The notes below the pieces were generated by a model. It ran no database searches. It saw nothing but the letters and a program-made list of their open reading frames with translations, and had not been told where the DNA came from. This document shows positions 48,232 to 56,491 of a DNA stretch of 64,000 nt, one piece after another (position 1 is the first letter of the stretch; every line of letters starts with the position of its first letter). Location of the stretch: the NCBI RefSeq assembly GCF_018362975.1, contig NZ_CP074371.1:5146001-5210000 (forward strand). Reading direction: 5' to 3'. Source of the DNA: Nocardia tengchongensis (GTDB lineage Bacteria; Actinomycetota; Actinomycetes; Mycobacteriales; Mycobacteriaceae). The position numbers and the translations under genes were made by a program.

Positions 48232-49098
48232 GAGCTCCTAACAGGTTCGGTCAGTTGGCGTCGGGTTGCGTTGCAGTGCAGGATGTTTCGTTGTGGCAGC
48301 ATCCTGGATCGTGGATGACGAGTTGTGGGCGGTAATCGAACCGCTACTGCCGGTGAAACCGGCCGGGACACCAGGACCGCCACAGATGGACTCCCGTCTG
48401 GTGCTGCAGGGGATCTTGTTCGTGCTGATCACCGGGATCGGATGGGAAGACCTGCCCCAGGAGCTGGGTTTCGGGTCCGGAATGACGTGTTGGCGCAGGC
48501 TGCGGGACTGGCAAGCCGCCGGGACGTTCGAGCAGATCCATCAAGCCGTCCTCGCCCGAGCCCATTTCGCCCGATTGATCGACTTCGACCGGGTCATGGT
48601 CGACGGTTCGCACGTGCGGGCGAAAAAAGGGGCGCCGCAACAGGTCCCAGCCCGGTCGACCGCGCCAAAACCGGTTCCAAGCACCACATCCTGACCTGCG
48701 CGAACGGATTCCCGCTCGCCGTCGCACTGTCCGCGGCCAACGTCAACGATCACCTGATGTTGCCCACACTGCTCGACCGGGTCCAGCCCCTGCGCGGGCG
48801 TGCGGGCCAACCCCGACGCCGGATCACCAACCTGATCGCCGACAAGGGATGCGACTACCCCAGCGTCTATTCCGAACTGCGGCAACGACATATCACCGGC
48901 TACATCGCCCGACGCGGCACCCGCGACAAAGTCACCGCCGGCCGCTGGATCGTCGAGCAAACCTTCGCCCTGCTTCACCAGTACCGGCGACTGGCCATCC
49001 GATGGGAACGCCGCACCGACATCCACCACGGATTCCTCGACCTCGCCGCAGCACTCATCTGCTGGCGACGACTCAGCAACCGAACCCGATAGGAGCTC
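48232..49098 (+). mobile_element. IS5-family insertion sequence (IS427-like), complete
   Basis: An 867-base element bounded by imperfect inverted repeats (GAGCTCCTAACAGGTTCGGT against GAGCTCCTATCGGGTTCGGT) and flanked on both sides by TTA (48229-48231 and 49099-49101), a three-base target duplication. It contains one transposase in two frames. Perfect ends and duplication point to a fairly recent insertion. Confidence 0.9.
48293..49092 (+). CDS. IS5-family transposase made by -1 frameshift
   Basis: The first frame (GTG 48293, to 48694) has the N-terminal DUF4096-like domain (WIVDDELWAVIEPLLP) and VMVDGSHVRAKKG with the first catalytic Asp. The second frame carries TGPSPVDRAKTGSKHHI, LIADKGCDYPSV (second Asp) and RWIVEQTFALLHQYRRL (Glu). 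They join at the slippery run AAAAAAG (about 48626-48632), where a -1 slip gives DGSHVRAKKRGAATGPSPVD. Programmed frameshifting of this kind is known for the IS427 group, so the break is functional, not decay. Confidence 0.88.
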
Positions 49099-49339
49099 TT
49101 AGGATCGGCTACCCGCTTCGGGAATCTTCCTGCGCCGTGCGCGGCAACCTGGCACGTAACATCTCAACGCTGGTACATGTTGTCACAGGCGAGCGTGACC
49201 CGACCGCGAATACCGGTCCGGCCCAACGGATACATCAGCTGGATCAGACCGATCAACGAACTCATGCGTCATCCGATGGCGTCGATGGATCCGCGGCCAT
49301 TACTGACATCGTCGACACCAAACGAACCTGGTGGGGAGG

Positions 49340-49519
49340 TTAGGCCGGGGGAAGATAGCTCCCCAGCCGGGTTGCGACGAGCACGGCGAACGTGCAGGGA
49401 TCCTCGTCCTGGTAGTTGGTATTCGTCACCGTGAATACGACATTGGCGTTCTTGGTCGCGAGTTGGAGTGCGCACATGAACTGGTGGCTGCGGCCTTTGA
49501 CGTGCACCGGACCAGGCAC
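49340..49519 (-). pseudogene. C-terminal fragment of a DUF3558-like exported protein
   Basis: A frame of 59 codons from GTG 49519: KGRSHQFMCALQLATKNANV, VFTVTNTNYQDEDPCTF and VATRLGSYLPPA. The Cys spacing and LP-ending tail recall actinobacterial DUF3558 lipoproteins, but the signal, lipobox and N-terminal half are missing. It lies between the IS5 element and lsr2 and is probably a remnant. Confidence 0.4.
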
Positions 49520-49597
49520 TGACCGTGCGGGAGTTCACCGGAAGGATGGCTTGCAGAAGCTGCCTGCAGACCCGAATCTGCAGGCAGATTGGGTCTG

Positions 49598-49933
49598 CTA
49601 CTTGTCGGCCTTGTTGTACGCCGCCAGGATATCGGCGGATACCCGTCCGCGGCTGGACACTTCGAAGCCGTTCTTCCGCGCCCAGTGGCGAATCGCCTGG
49701 GTCTGCTCGCGATCGACAGTAGGCCGAGACTTGGTGCTGGTCGTCTTTGGCGCGCGGCCGACCCTTCGGGCGTGCTGGGTCCACTGTTCAAACGTCCCGC
49801 GTATTTGTGCTGCGTTGAGCTTGGACAGGTCGATCTCGTAGGCCACACCGTCGACAGCAAAGAGCACTGTCTCCTCGGCGGTGGACTTGCCGTCATAATC
49901 GTCCACCAGCTCGACGACAACCTTGCGTGCCAT
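49598..49933 (-). CDS. lsr2: Lsr2 nucleoid-associated xenogeneic silencer
   Basis: A 111-residue Lsr2 protein: dimerisation domain MARKVVVELVDDYDGKSTAEE...FAVDGVAYEIDL, and the C-terminal AT-hook-like DNA-binding domain (QTQAIRHWARKNGFEVSSRGRVSADILAAY) with the RGR tripeptide that enters the minor groove. ATG 49933. Lsr2 coats AT-rich foreign DNA in actinomycetes. A copy within an IS-rich region is probably accessory; whether the genome has another lsr2 cannot be seen. CACTA-ATG-TAGTG (49954-49966) overlaps its promoter region and may be an operator. Confidence 0.92.
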   Translation of the reverse strand: MARKVVVELVDDYDGKSTAEETVLFAVDGVAYEIDLSKLNAAQIRGTFEQWTQHARRVGRAPKTTSTKSRPTVDREQTQAIRHWARKNGFEVSSRGRVSADILAAYNKADK

Positions 49934-50219
49934 GAAGCAGCCTTTCCACTTTGCACTAATGTAGTGATACAGAAGCGTAGTTGACCTCGTCACAGCGATA
50001 GTTCCTGGCCTGATCAGGCAGACCGCAGCCCTCTCGGAACACCACGTCGGCGGCAGCGCTCGCGATCGTGGAATTCGGTCGACGTGGTACTGCGATGCTC
50101 GTTAGACTTCCCGCTGGGGGCTGAAAAGTCTAGTGCGCGAATGACCTGACCCCATGATTTCGGTCCGGCGTGTGTGAGAGCCTTGCGGCCCACGAAGTGG
50201 GCAGGAAGGCTCGAAGACC

Positions 50220-50501
50220 ATGGCAACCCGCAAGAGGCACACCCCCGAGCAGGTCGTGCGCAAGCTGAGCGAGGCCGATCGACTGCTGGGTGAGGGCAAA
50301 GAGATCGCCGACGTGTGCCGGACCCTGCAGATCACCGAGGCCACCTACTACCGGTGGCGCAACCAGTTCGGCGGACTCAAGGCCGACGACGCCAAACGGT
50401 TGAAAGACCTCGAACGCGAAAATTCCACTCTCAAGCGACTTCTCGCCGAAGCCGAGCTGGAGAAGGCGGCGTTGAAGGAGATCGCCAAGGGAAACTTCTA
50501 G
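50220..50501 (+). CDS. IS3-family transposase OrfA
   Basis: A 93-residue helix-turn-helix and leucine-zipper protein (HTPEQVVRKLSEADRLLGEG, ATYYRWRNQFGGL, LERENSTLKRLLAEAELEKAAL). It binds the IS ends. Near its stop the heptamer GGGAAAC lies in the frame needed for -1 slippage into OrfB. Confidence 0.92.
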   Translation: MATRKRHTPEQVVRKLSEADRLLGEGKEIADVCRTLQITEATYYRWRNQFGGLKADDAKRLKDLERENSTLKRLLAEAELEKAALKEIAKGNF

Positions 50502-50524
50502 ACCCGGAACGCCGGCGGGCGGCC

Positions 50525-51331
50525 GTGGCGCACCTGATGCGCGTGCTGCAGGTCAGCGAACGGTTCGCCTGCCGGGTCACCGGGCAGAATCGAAGCACCC
50601 AACGCCATCCTCCGGCCGCCACGACTGCCGCGGATCCCGATGCAGCGCTGCGTGATTGGTTGCGTAATTGGGCGAAAGCGCATCCACGCCAAGGTTTCCG
50701 CCGCGCCTACCACGATGCCCGCGGCGAGGGCTGGACGGTAAACCACAAGAAGATCCAACGCCTCTGGCGTGACGAGGGACTTCGAGTGCCGCAGCGGCGC
50801 CGCCGGAAACATCTGGGCATCACCACTGCCACGACGGTGACCGCGAACGCGCCGAATCGGGTGTGGGCAGTGGATTTCCAGTTCGACGCCACCGACGACG
50901 GGCGCCCGGTCAAGATCGTGTCGATCGTCGACGAACACACCCGTGAATGCCTCGGCGGCCTGGTCGAGCGGTCGATCACCGCCGATCGGCTCATCGACGA
51001 GCTCGACCGCATCGCCGTCGACCGCGGCTATCCGGCCGCTCTGCGCTGCGACAACGGACCCGAACTCGCCTGCGCGGCGATGGCCGATTGGGCCGGGGAA
51101 CGGGTCGGTCTGGCGTTCATCCCGCCTGGTCAGCCCTGGCGCAACGGCTACATCGAATCGTTCAACGGCCGCCTGCGCGACGAATGCCTCAACATCAACA
51201 GCTTCTGGTCCCTCACCCATGCCCGCGTCGTGATCACCGACTGGAAGGACGAATACAACCACCGCCGAAGACATTCCGCACTGGGCTACAGCACCCCAGC
51301 CGGATACGCTGCAACCTGCATCCACCGATAA
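50525..51331 (+). CDS. IS3-family transposase OrfB (integrase catalytic domain)
   Basis: The frame continues from OrfA after a -1 slip at GGGAAAC (about 50490-50496); GTG 50525 is the first internal start. The HTH_21-like region (HPRQGFRRAYHDARGEGW) is followed by an rve catalytic domain with Asp in VWAVDFQFDA, Asp in RCDNGPELA and Glu in NGYIESFNGRLRDE: the complete DDE triad. The active product is the OrfAB fusion, so the element looks functional. Confidence 0.9.
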   Translation: MAHLMRVLQVSERFACRVTGQNRSTQRHPPAATTAADPDAALRDWLRNWAKAHPRQGFRRAYHDARGEGWTVNHKKIQRLWRDEGLRVPQRRRRKHLGITTATTVTANAPNRVWAVDFQFDATDDGRPVKIVSIVDEHTRECLGGLVERSITADRLIDELDRIAVDRGYPAALRCDNGPELACAAMADWAGERVGLAFIPPGQPWRNGYIESFNGRLRDECLNINSFWSLTHARVVITDWKDEYNHRRRHSALGYSTPAGYAATCIHR

Positions 51332-51570
51332 CCGGCTCTCACACCCGCTGGACCGAATCACGGGGTCCGTCAGCTGTCTGGGTCGCAGAGCATTCCGGCG
51401 GAAGTCCGGGATGACCGCCCTCCGTATCGCTGTGACTGTCCTGTCAGCGCAGTATCTGCGGTGGGAGGGGTTGGACTGGGTCCATCGGTGCTGTGCTGAA
51501 TGATGCTGTGAGATCTGACCAGGGCCGAGTGGGCATCATTCTCCAATGAGCAACTACAACAGAAAGTTGG

Positions 51571-52014
51571 CTATAGAACGGTCCAACAGACCGCGAGCTT
51601 TTCCTCGACAAGGACTCTCAGCAGCGGATTCCGGGCCAGCTTGGCAAATTTCGGACGTCGCGCGCGCTGATAGGCCCGATGATCGGCCATGGCCGCGCGA
51701 TAGGCCGTTCGTCCGCCGTTACGGGCTACTTCTCGTGCGATAGTCGACGGCGAACGGCCCAAAGTTGCGGCGATCTCCCGGGCAGACCGACCCTTTGCCA
51801 GGCCGCGAGATATCTCCTCTCGCTCGGCCATCGTCAAGCTCTGGATGCGCCGCCGTGACGGCGGCCTGCGGATCCCTCCGGTCTGCGAGAGGAACCGCCG
51901 GACGTGTTGCAGTGGCATCTCGAGGGATCGAGCTATCGCACTGAACGACTCGCCAGCCCGCCACCGGCGCCACAACTCATCCTGACGAGCAGCCGACATT
52001 CCGTAATCCCGCAC
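51571..52014 (-). pseudogene. IS30-family transposase, N-terminal remnant
   Basis: 147 residues with the two helix-turn-helix regions of IS30 transposases (RQDELWRRWRAGESFSAIARSLEMP; LTMAEREEISRGLAKGRSAREIAATLGRSPSTIAREVARNGG). IS30 enzymes have about 350-450 residues; here the frame ends before the catalytic DDE domain, which is not found downstream. A dead fragment, left by deletion or a later rearrangement. Confidence 0.85.
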
Positions 52015-52930
52015 CTAAACCTCCACGCCGACATGATCATCCACGCGGTGATGCAGCGATCCCTTGAACCCACCAGAGGCAGTTAGACGTCCTCGATCGC
52101 TGATGGCGGTGATCGCCATATGGAGAGGCAGCGCAGTGAAGGGCGTAGAGTCGAACACTCGCGGAACCGGCAATCGCGAATTGCCAAGCCTTGTCGGTGG
52201 TGTCGATGGCAGCCGGAGGGACAACAACGTTTCGGCGCCAGTTCGCCTGTCATCCTGGCTGTGGGAGCCTGTCGCGGCGACTGAAGGTCGAGGCAATTCG
52301 TTGTGATCGGTGTCAGGAAGGGCGCTTTCGAGATGGCTGCGACTGGTGGTTGGAGTCGATGAGATGTCATCCCGGACGTTGCGGGGCGAGCTCGGAGGTC
52401 GAAAGGTCGAAAATTCATGTGGAATATCAGGTTGGTCGGTGGAAGCCATGGCAACTGGCACCTCGGTGAGGGTTGAGACTCGGTAGTCCCCTTTGCCTAT
52501 GGAAGCGCTTGATCGGTCTGGATGGAAATATGTATGCCGGATAGCGACATGAGCGAGATTCGTGTAGAGCGGTGCTGCTGTTCGCTGTCTGGCATGTGTG
52601 CCCAGGCGACACTGTTGTGACTGTAGCCCGAGCGATCAGCGCGTCGGCGGTTGAAGTTCCGCCGACGCGCTGTCGGTGGGATATCGAAGCCAATGCCTCG
52701 GCCGCTGAAGTAGCTCACTAGCCGGCGTATGCGATAGGGGAGGGATCCACCGCAGGCCGGTAGCTCACTTACAAGCGGACAAGCGCTTGTTCAGTCGCGA
52801 ATTGTGCTTGCATCACTGTCGTCTAACATTTGCTGGCGACCCAAATGTCCGGTAGTCGCCGATTGTGCGTCGACTATTGTGATGTAGGGCACATTGATGC
52901 TCGACATGCATTAGATAGTGGCCTGGGTGG
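52015..52930. other. Gene-poor boundary between IS cluster and the 53-64 kb module
   Basis: About 900 bases without a recognisable gene. It contains a strong hairpin at 52638-52671 and little else that I can interpret. No tRNA or clear attachment-site repeat was found. Confidence 0.4.
52638..52671. terminator. Hairpin, possible terminator
   Basis: AGCGCGTCGGCGG and its perfect complement with loop TTGAAGTT. No T run follows; the XRE gene ends 260 bases to the right on the minus strand. Confidence 0.5.
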
Positions 52931-53761
52931 CTACAGCGGATCGGCATGGGATTCTCTGTAGGCGTAGCAAACGCGAATATCTCGAGTGTCGGAGACCTCG
53001 GCGATGTCGATGCTGATGGAATACGGATCGCCGGTCTCGGGATCGCGCAGGTGAGCCAGCTCGTTGGGTTGGCGAGCGTAGGCGACGCGGATGCTGCTCG
53101 TCCAGATTCGGCTGAAATCGCGGTCGCGTTTGAGCTGGTCGAAGAGTGTGACGGCGCGGTGGCTCGCGCGGTAGTGGCCAAGTGCGCCGCGGAGCATCGC
53201 CACGTGGAAGAGCGCCTCCTGCTCCCATTGGAGTGTCACATTGGTCACTCCGCGGGTGTTGTTCGATCTGGAGAAGAACCAGGTAGCGACGTTGCTGTTG
53301 GCTTGATCGAGGCCTGGTAGGGCACGGTGGAAGCTCTTGTTGGCCGATAGGACGTTCCATAGAGGATCGGTGTATACGCAGATCACACCAGTTCTATCTA
53401 GCTGCTCGAGTGTTCTTCGCCGGCTAGGAGTGTCGATGCGCTCGCGGAGCTCGCTAACGGAGGCCAGGGTTGCTGGGGGTTGCCAAAGCTCGAGGGTGTG
53501 TCGGGCTTGCATGGGGCTCATGTCGTATCCGGTGATCAGCCGCAGGACCATCTCGCGTCCGGGGACATACCCGCGATCGATCTTGTTGATGTAGTCCTTG
53601 CTGATATGGGTGCGGTCTGCTGCCTCCTCTCGGGTGAAGTTGCGGTCTTCCCGAACTCTTTGGAGCCATCGGCCCAGGCTGGGCATCTGAAGGTCGGCCG
53701 GCTCGCCTTGGTGGCTGACGGGTAGTTGCTGGTCGAGATTTCTTCCAGGAGTCGGACGCAT
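52931..53761 (-). CDS. XRE-family regulator with MmyB-like ligand domain
   Basis: A 276-residue protein. The helix-turn-helix (LGRWLQRVREDRNFTREEAADRTHISKDYINKIDRG) lies at about residues 29-64. The rest matches MmyB-like regulators: YTDPLWNVLSANKSFHRALPGL, NNTRGVTNVTLQWEQEALFHVAMLRGALGHY. These bind small lipophilic ligands. GGGGAGAGG lies just before ATG 53761. It is divergent from the rightward module; repeated TGGTAA/TTACCA dyads between them are probably its operators. Confidence 0.88.
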   Translation of the reverse strand: MRPTPGRNLDQQLPVSHQGEPADLQMPSLGRWLQRVREDRNFTREEAADRTHISKDYINKIDRGYVPGREMVLRLITGYDMSPMQARHTLELWQPPATLASVSELRERIDTPSRRRTLEQLDRTGVICVYTDPLWNVLSANKSFHRALPGLDQANSNVATWFFSRSNNTRGVTNVTLQWEQEALFHVAMLRGALGHYRASHRAVTLFDQLKRDRDFSRIWTSSIRVAYARQPNELAHLRDPETGDPYSISIDIAEVSDTRDIRVCYAYRESHADPL

Positions 53762-53962
53762 GTCCTCTCCCCCCTTGTCTGCGGTTGTCTTCTAGCGAAT
53801 GGCTAAATGGCTCAGTTCCCCCTAGAGCCGGGACCGTTCCTACCAGGGATCTGAGGGTCTCGGCAACGAGGATTTCGCCGTGGGGATTGCGGGACGTTTG
53901 CGATTGTGGCAGGCATGCAGGGGGTCGTCGAGTTGCGATCGGCCGTTTTGAGGGGCAGTGGA

Positions 53963-53977
53963 GGTAATTGTCTTACC
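53963..53977. promoter_or_regulatory. Candidate XRE operator 1
   Basis: GGTAA-TTGTC-TTACC, an inverted repeat with a five-base spacer in the divergent region between the XRE regulator and the rightward module. The rest of 53762-54124 holds no gene. Confidence 0.55.
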
Positions 53978-54032
53978 AATTGCTCGCGATTTGGCTGCAT
54001 TTGAAGCGCGACGGGTTGGTAAGAACCTTATC

Positions 54033-54049
54033 TGGTAAATCTCTTACCA
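54033..54049. promoter_or_regulatory. Candidate XRE operator 2
   Basis: TGGTAA-ATCTC-TTACCA, a perfect six-base dyad with the same five-base spacer, about seven helical turns from operator 1. A lone TTGGTAAG half-site lies at 54016-54023. Confidence 0.6.
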
Positions 54050-54124
54050 CTAATGACTGTGGCGCGGAGTGGCTTTCGAGGTTTTGATGGTGCTGTAAGT
54101 GAAACCACTACGAAAGGTAACCTC

Positions 54125-54232
54125 GTGGATCCGATGGCAATCCTGTCCTACTTGAACCTCGGTTCGTCGATCGCGTCGAATGGTCTGAATCTCTTGACCC
54201 AGCTCTTCTCGATCGTGGGACAGTTCCTGTAA
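54125..54232 (+). CDS. 35-residue hydrophobic/amphipathic peptide
   Basis: GTG 54125 follows GAAAGGTAACCTC, a plausible ribosome site; an in-frame ATG at 54134 would give 32 residues. The product starts MDPMAILSYLNLGSSIASNG and ends LLTQLFSIVGQFL. It has no charged residue after position 2, no Cys, and would form one short membrane or amphipathic helix. It is the first gene after the operators and is followed by a perfect hairpin, so it may be the most abundant transcript of the module. I recognise no family; small porin-like or holin-like peptides are analogies only. Confidence 0.55.
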   Translation: MDPMAILSYLNLGSSIASNGLNLLTQLFSIVGQFL

Positions 54233-54254
54233 GTCCCGACCTTGCCTGCCGGCG

Positions 54255-54282
54255 CTCCTGGCTGCAAATGTGCAGCCAGGAG
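54255..54282 (+). terminator. Hairpin (terminator or attenuator) after the small peptide gene
   Basis: CTCCTGGCTGCA and its perfect complement with an AATG loop. No strong T run follows, so partial read-through into the next gene is possible. Confidence 0.7.
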
Positions 54283-54354
54283 GCCTGGCTTCAGCTTTCG
54301 AACAGTATTCGATTCTGGGCGTATGCCTTCTTCTGATGAAGGGCTATCTTAGGA

Positions 54355-55254
54355 ATGTTAATTCCAGAAAATTGTGATGCCCGCAAAAGTTTGTCGACGA
54401 TGCACCGGGCCCGCGGGCCCCTGATCGTCCGCAGCGGGCGCTTCGTCATCGCGGGACTCGTTCCCGTCTCGATATTGCTGGGCGGGCCTGGTCACGCTCA
54501 GGGTGCCACTCCCGAGCAGATCTCCGATCAACCGGGCATCACCAGTCCCGCGCAGCCAGGAACGGTCGCTCCGGCACCTCCATCGCCGCCCGATGCGCAG
54601 GCGCCCCAGCCCGAACCGGCTGTTCCGCGGTACCCGGAGCAACCGCCCGAGGTGCGCAATGGAACCTCACCGAGGCCTGAGCCCTCCCCGGATCCTGCGC
54701 CTCGGGTTGATCTGCAGGACCTTCATCTGCCGGAGCCTGTACCGCCGGTGGCGCCAATCCAGCCACCGGACAACACGATCAGAATCGGTGAGTGGCAGGC
54801 CCCGTCCCCGGACTGGCTGCCCACGCAGGCGCGGGACTGGATCAACGACACGGCCGCCGGCGCGGAAGCCCAGGTCGCGACTGTATTGGACTCGGTGGGT
54901 TTCCCGGCCGGGCGCTCGGACCGTGTCAGTGGCGCGACCCTGGCAGGCGCCGGAGTCGGCGGGGCCGTGGGGGCGGTGGTCGCGGCCGGCCCGTTCGCCG
55001 CGGTCGGTGCGGTCATGGGCGGGCTCATCGGCGGCACGGTCGGTGGCATCGCCGGTGCCGCGGTGGGAACCCTCGTGCCCGTGCCGATTCTGGGGACTGT
55101 TACCTCAGGCGCCTTCGGGACGGCCCTCGGCGCCGCAGCCGGCGCGGCGGTCGGCGCGGCAGTGGCCGGAATTCCTGTCGGCTTTGTCGGCGCGCTGGCC
55201 GGAGGCACCGTCGGAGCGGGGTTCGGGGCCGGGGTTGGGGAGGGACAGCCATGA
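54355..55254 (+). CDS. Secreted Pro-rich protein with C-terminal glycine-zipper region
   Basis: A 299-residue protein with a signal-like N-terminus (FVIAGLVPVSILLGGPGHAQG), a Pro/Ala/Glu-rich stretch (about 50-140), a short polar segment with WQAPSPDWLPTQARDWIND, and about 100 residues of Gly/Ala/Val repeats such as GGLIGGTVGGIAGAAVG. Such glycine zippers pack into membranes or pores. ATG 54355 or 54400 may be the start. Its TGA overlaps the cutinase ATG (ATGA). No known family was identified. Confidence 0.7.
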   Translation: MLIPENCDARKSLSTMHRARGPLIVRSGRFVIAGLVPVSILLGGPGHAQGATPEQISDQPGITSPAQPGTVAPAPPSPPDAQAPQPEPAVPRYPEQPPEVRNGTSPRPEPSPDPAPRVDLQDLHLPEPVPPVAPIQPPDNTIRIGEWQAPSPDWLPTQARDWINDTAAGAEAQVATVLDSVGFPAGRSDRVSGATLAGAGVGGAVGAVVAAGPFAAVGAVMGGLIGGTVGGIAGAAVGTLVPVPILGTVTSGAFGTALGAAAGAAVGAAVAGIPVGFVGALAGGTVGAGFGAGVGEGQP

Positions 55255-56489
55255 GCCAACGCATTTCACGGATATCCGGCGGCACCGCAATAGCGCTCCT
55301 CTGCGGTGCAACCCTGGTCGGTGGATCGGAAACAGCAGCAGCACAGCAGGTCCCGATCGGCCCCGGCTGCCCCGCGCTCTACGCGCTCGGTGTTCAAGGT
55401 ACCGGCCAGTCCTCACCCTCGGCGAGTCTGACCGCAGACACCGGGGTGGTCGGTGCCCTGCTGGGCCCTGTGGTCTCAGCGGTGCCGACACTGGTACAAC
55501 GCAGCTACGTACCCTATGAGGCCGGCTTCGGTGGAGCCGTTCCCGGCGGTGGCGCGGACCCGTACTCGGAGTCACTGGATTCAGCTCTCACCGGCCTCGA
55601 TGATGCAGCGGCACGGGTGATAGCAGCCTGCCCGACCACGATGCTCGCGGTGGTCGGCTATTCCCAAGGGGCGCAGGCGGTAGCCGAGTTCGCGCAGACG
55701 GTCGGGGCGGGTAGCGGCCCCGTGCCTGCGGACCGAATCGCCGGAATCGCGCTGTACTCCAATCCAATTCGCTCGTCCGGTGAACCTGTCTTTCCAGGTC
55801 GTCCAGGGCAGGTGGTGCCTGATCCGGCGCCGGGCAACGCAGGGGCTGCGGTATCGGCAGTGCAGCTCACCAGCTCTGCCTCCACCGGTGCGGGAATCGC
55901 CGATGACGGTGCGACATACGGCGCGCTGACCGGACGCGTCGCCGACATCTGCGCCGACGGAGACCTGGCGTGTTCGGCACCGGACAACGCCGCAGTACTG
56001 CGTTTGGGTGCCGAACTCGCTGCTCAGGCCAACCTCAAGGACCCCATCTCGGCGATCGGATCGATTCAGTCCCTGCTCTCGGCGGCACTGGGTAATGCCT
56101 GGACAACGGTTTTACTAAATGACTTCCAGCTCGACGACGGCAATGTCGACTACACGCCGACACGCACGCTGGCACAACGACTGACCGACGCCACAGATCC
56201 TCGCATTCCTGAGCCCTCGCCAGAGGACGCCACCGCGGCGACGTCGCGATGGAACGAGATCACCGCCACCGTCGCCCAGAACCCGCTCGTCCTGCTGCCG
56301 AAACTCGTCTCGCAATTGTCCGGAGCGTGGGGCCAGTTCGCCGCTGACAACAGCGACCTGGTCAACCCCGCGGTCTGGATCCGATTCGCAGACATGGTCG
56401 CTCGCCACAACGGCTACGCCACCACCGGACAGCTGAACTCCGGGATCGCCTGGCTCATCGCCCTCGCGCACGACCTTGCGGGGAGCTGA
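55251..56489 (+). CDS. Secreted cutinase-family serine esterase
   Basis: A 412-residue protein with a signal peptide (GGTAIALLCGATLVGGSETAAA). The cutinase domain begins GCPALYALGVQGTGQSS; nucleophile elbow VVGYSQGAQAVAEF, the Asp in DICADGDLAC and the His in ARHNGYATTG form a full catalytic triad. Cutinase domains are usually near 200 residues; here about 100 extra residues (PLVLLPKLVSQLSGAWGQF) lie between the Asp and His. Mycobacterial relatives hydrolyse lipids and mycolate esters. It overlaps the preceding gene and is followed at two bases by a lipase-like gene. Confidence 0.88.
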   Translation: MSQRISRISGGTAIALLCGATLVGGSETAAAQQVPIGPGCPALYALGVQGTGQSSPSASLTADTGVVGALLGPVVSAVPTLVQRSYVPYEAGFGGAVPGGGADPYSESLDSALTGLDDAAARVIAACPTTMLAVVGYSQGAQAVAEFAQTVGAGSGPVPADRIAGIALYSNPIRSSGEPVFPGRPGQVVPDPAPGNAGAAVSAVQLTSSASTGAGIADDGATYGALTGRVADICADGDLACSAPDNAAVLRLGAELAAQANLKDPISAIGSIQSLLSAALGNAWTTVLLNDFQLDDGNVDYTPTRTLAQRLTDATDPRIPEPSPEDATAATSRWNEITATVAQNPLVLLPKLVSQLSGAWGQFAADNSDLVNPAVWIRFADMVARHNGYATTGQLNSGIAWLIALAHDLAGS

Positions 56490-56491
56490 CC

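Larger units (their letters stand above)
50142..51372 (+). mobile_element. IS3-family insertion sequence
   Basis: Imperfect inverted repeats of about 40 bases bound the element: the left end begins TGACCTGACCCCATGATTTC, the right end reads TGACGGACCCCGTGATTCGG on the reverse strand, and both share GTGTGAGAGCC inside. It contains orfA and orfB in the usual overlapping arrangement. No target duplication was seen at these exact borders, so the outermost few bases are uncertain. Confidence 0.85.

Noticed and set aside
48266..48694. Broken IS5 transposase as a decay event
   Set aside because: The frame change is at an AAAAAAG slip site in correct phase, as in the IS427 group; treated as programmed frameshift.
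50138..51376. Target-site duplication of the IS3 element
   Set aside because: Flanking four bases differ (CGAA left, GCTG right), so no duplication can be claimed with these borders.
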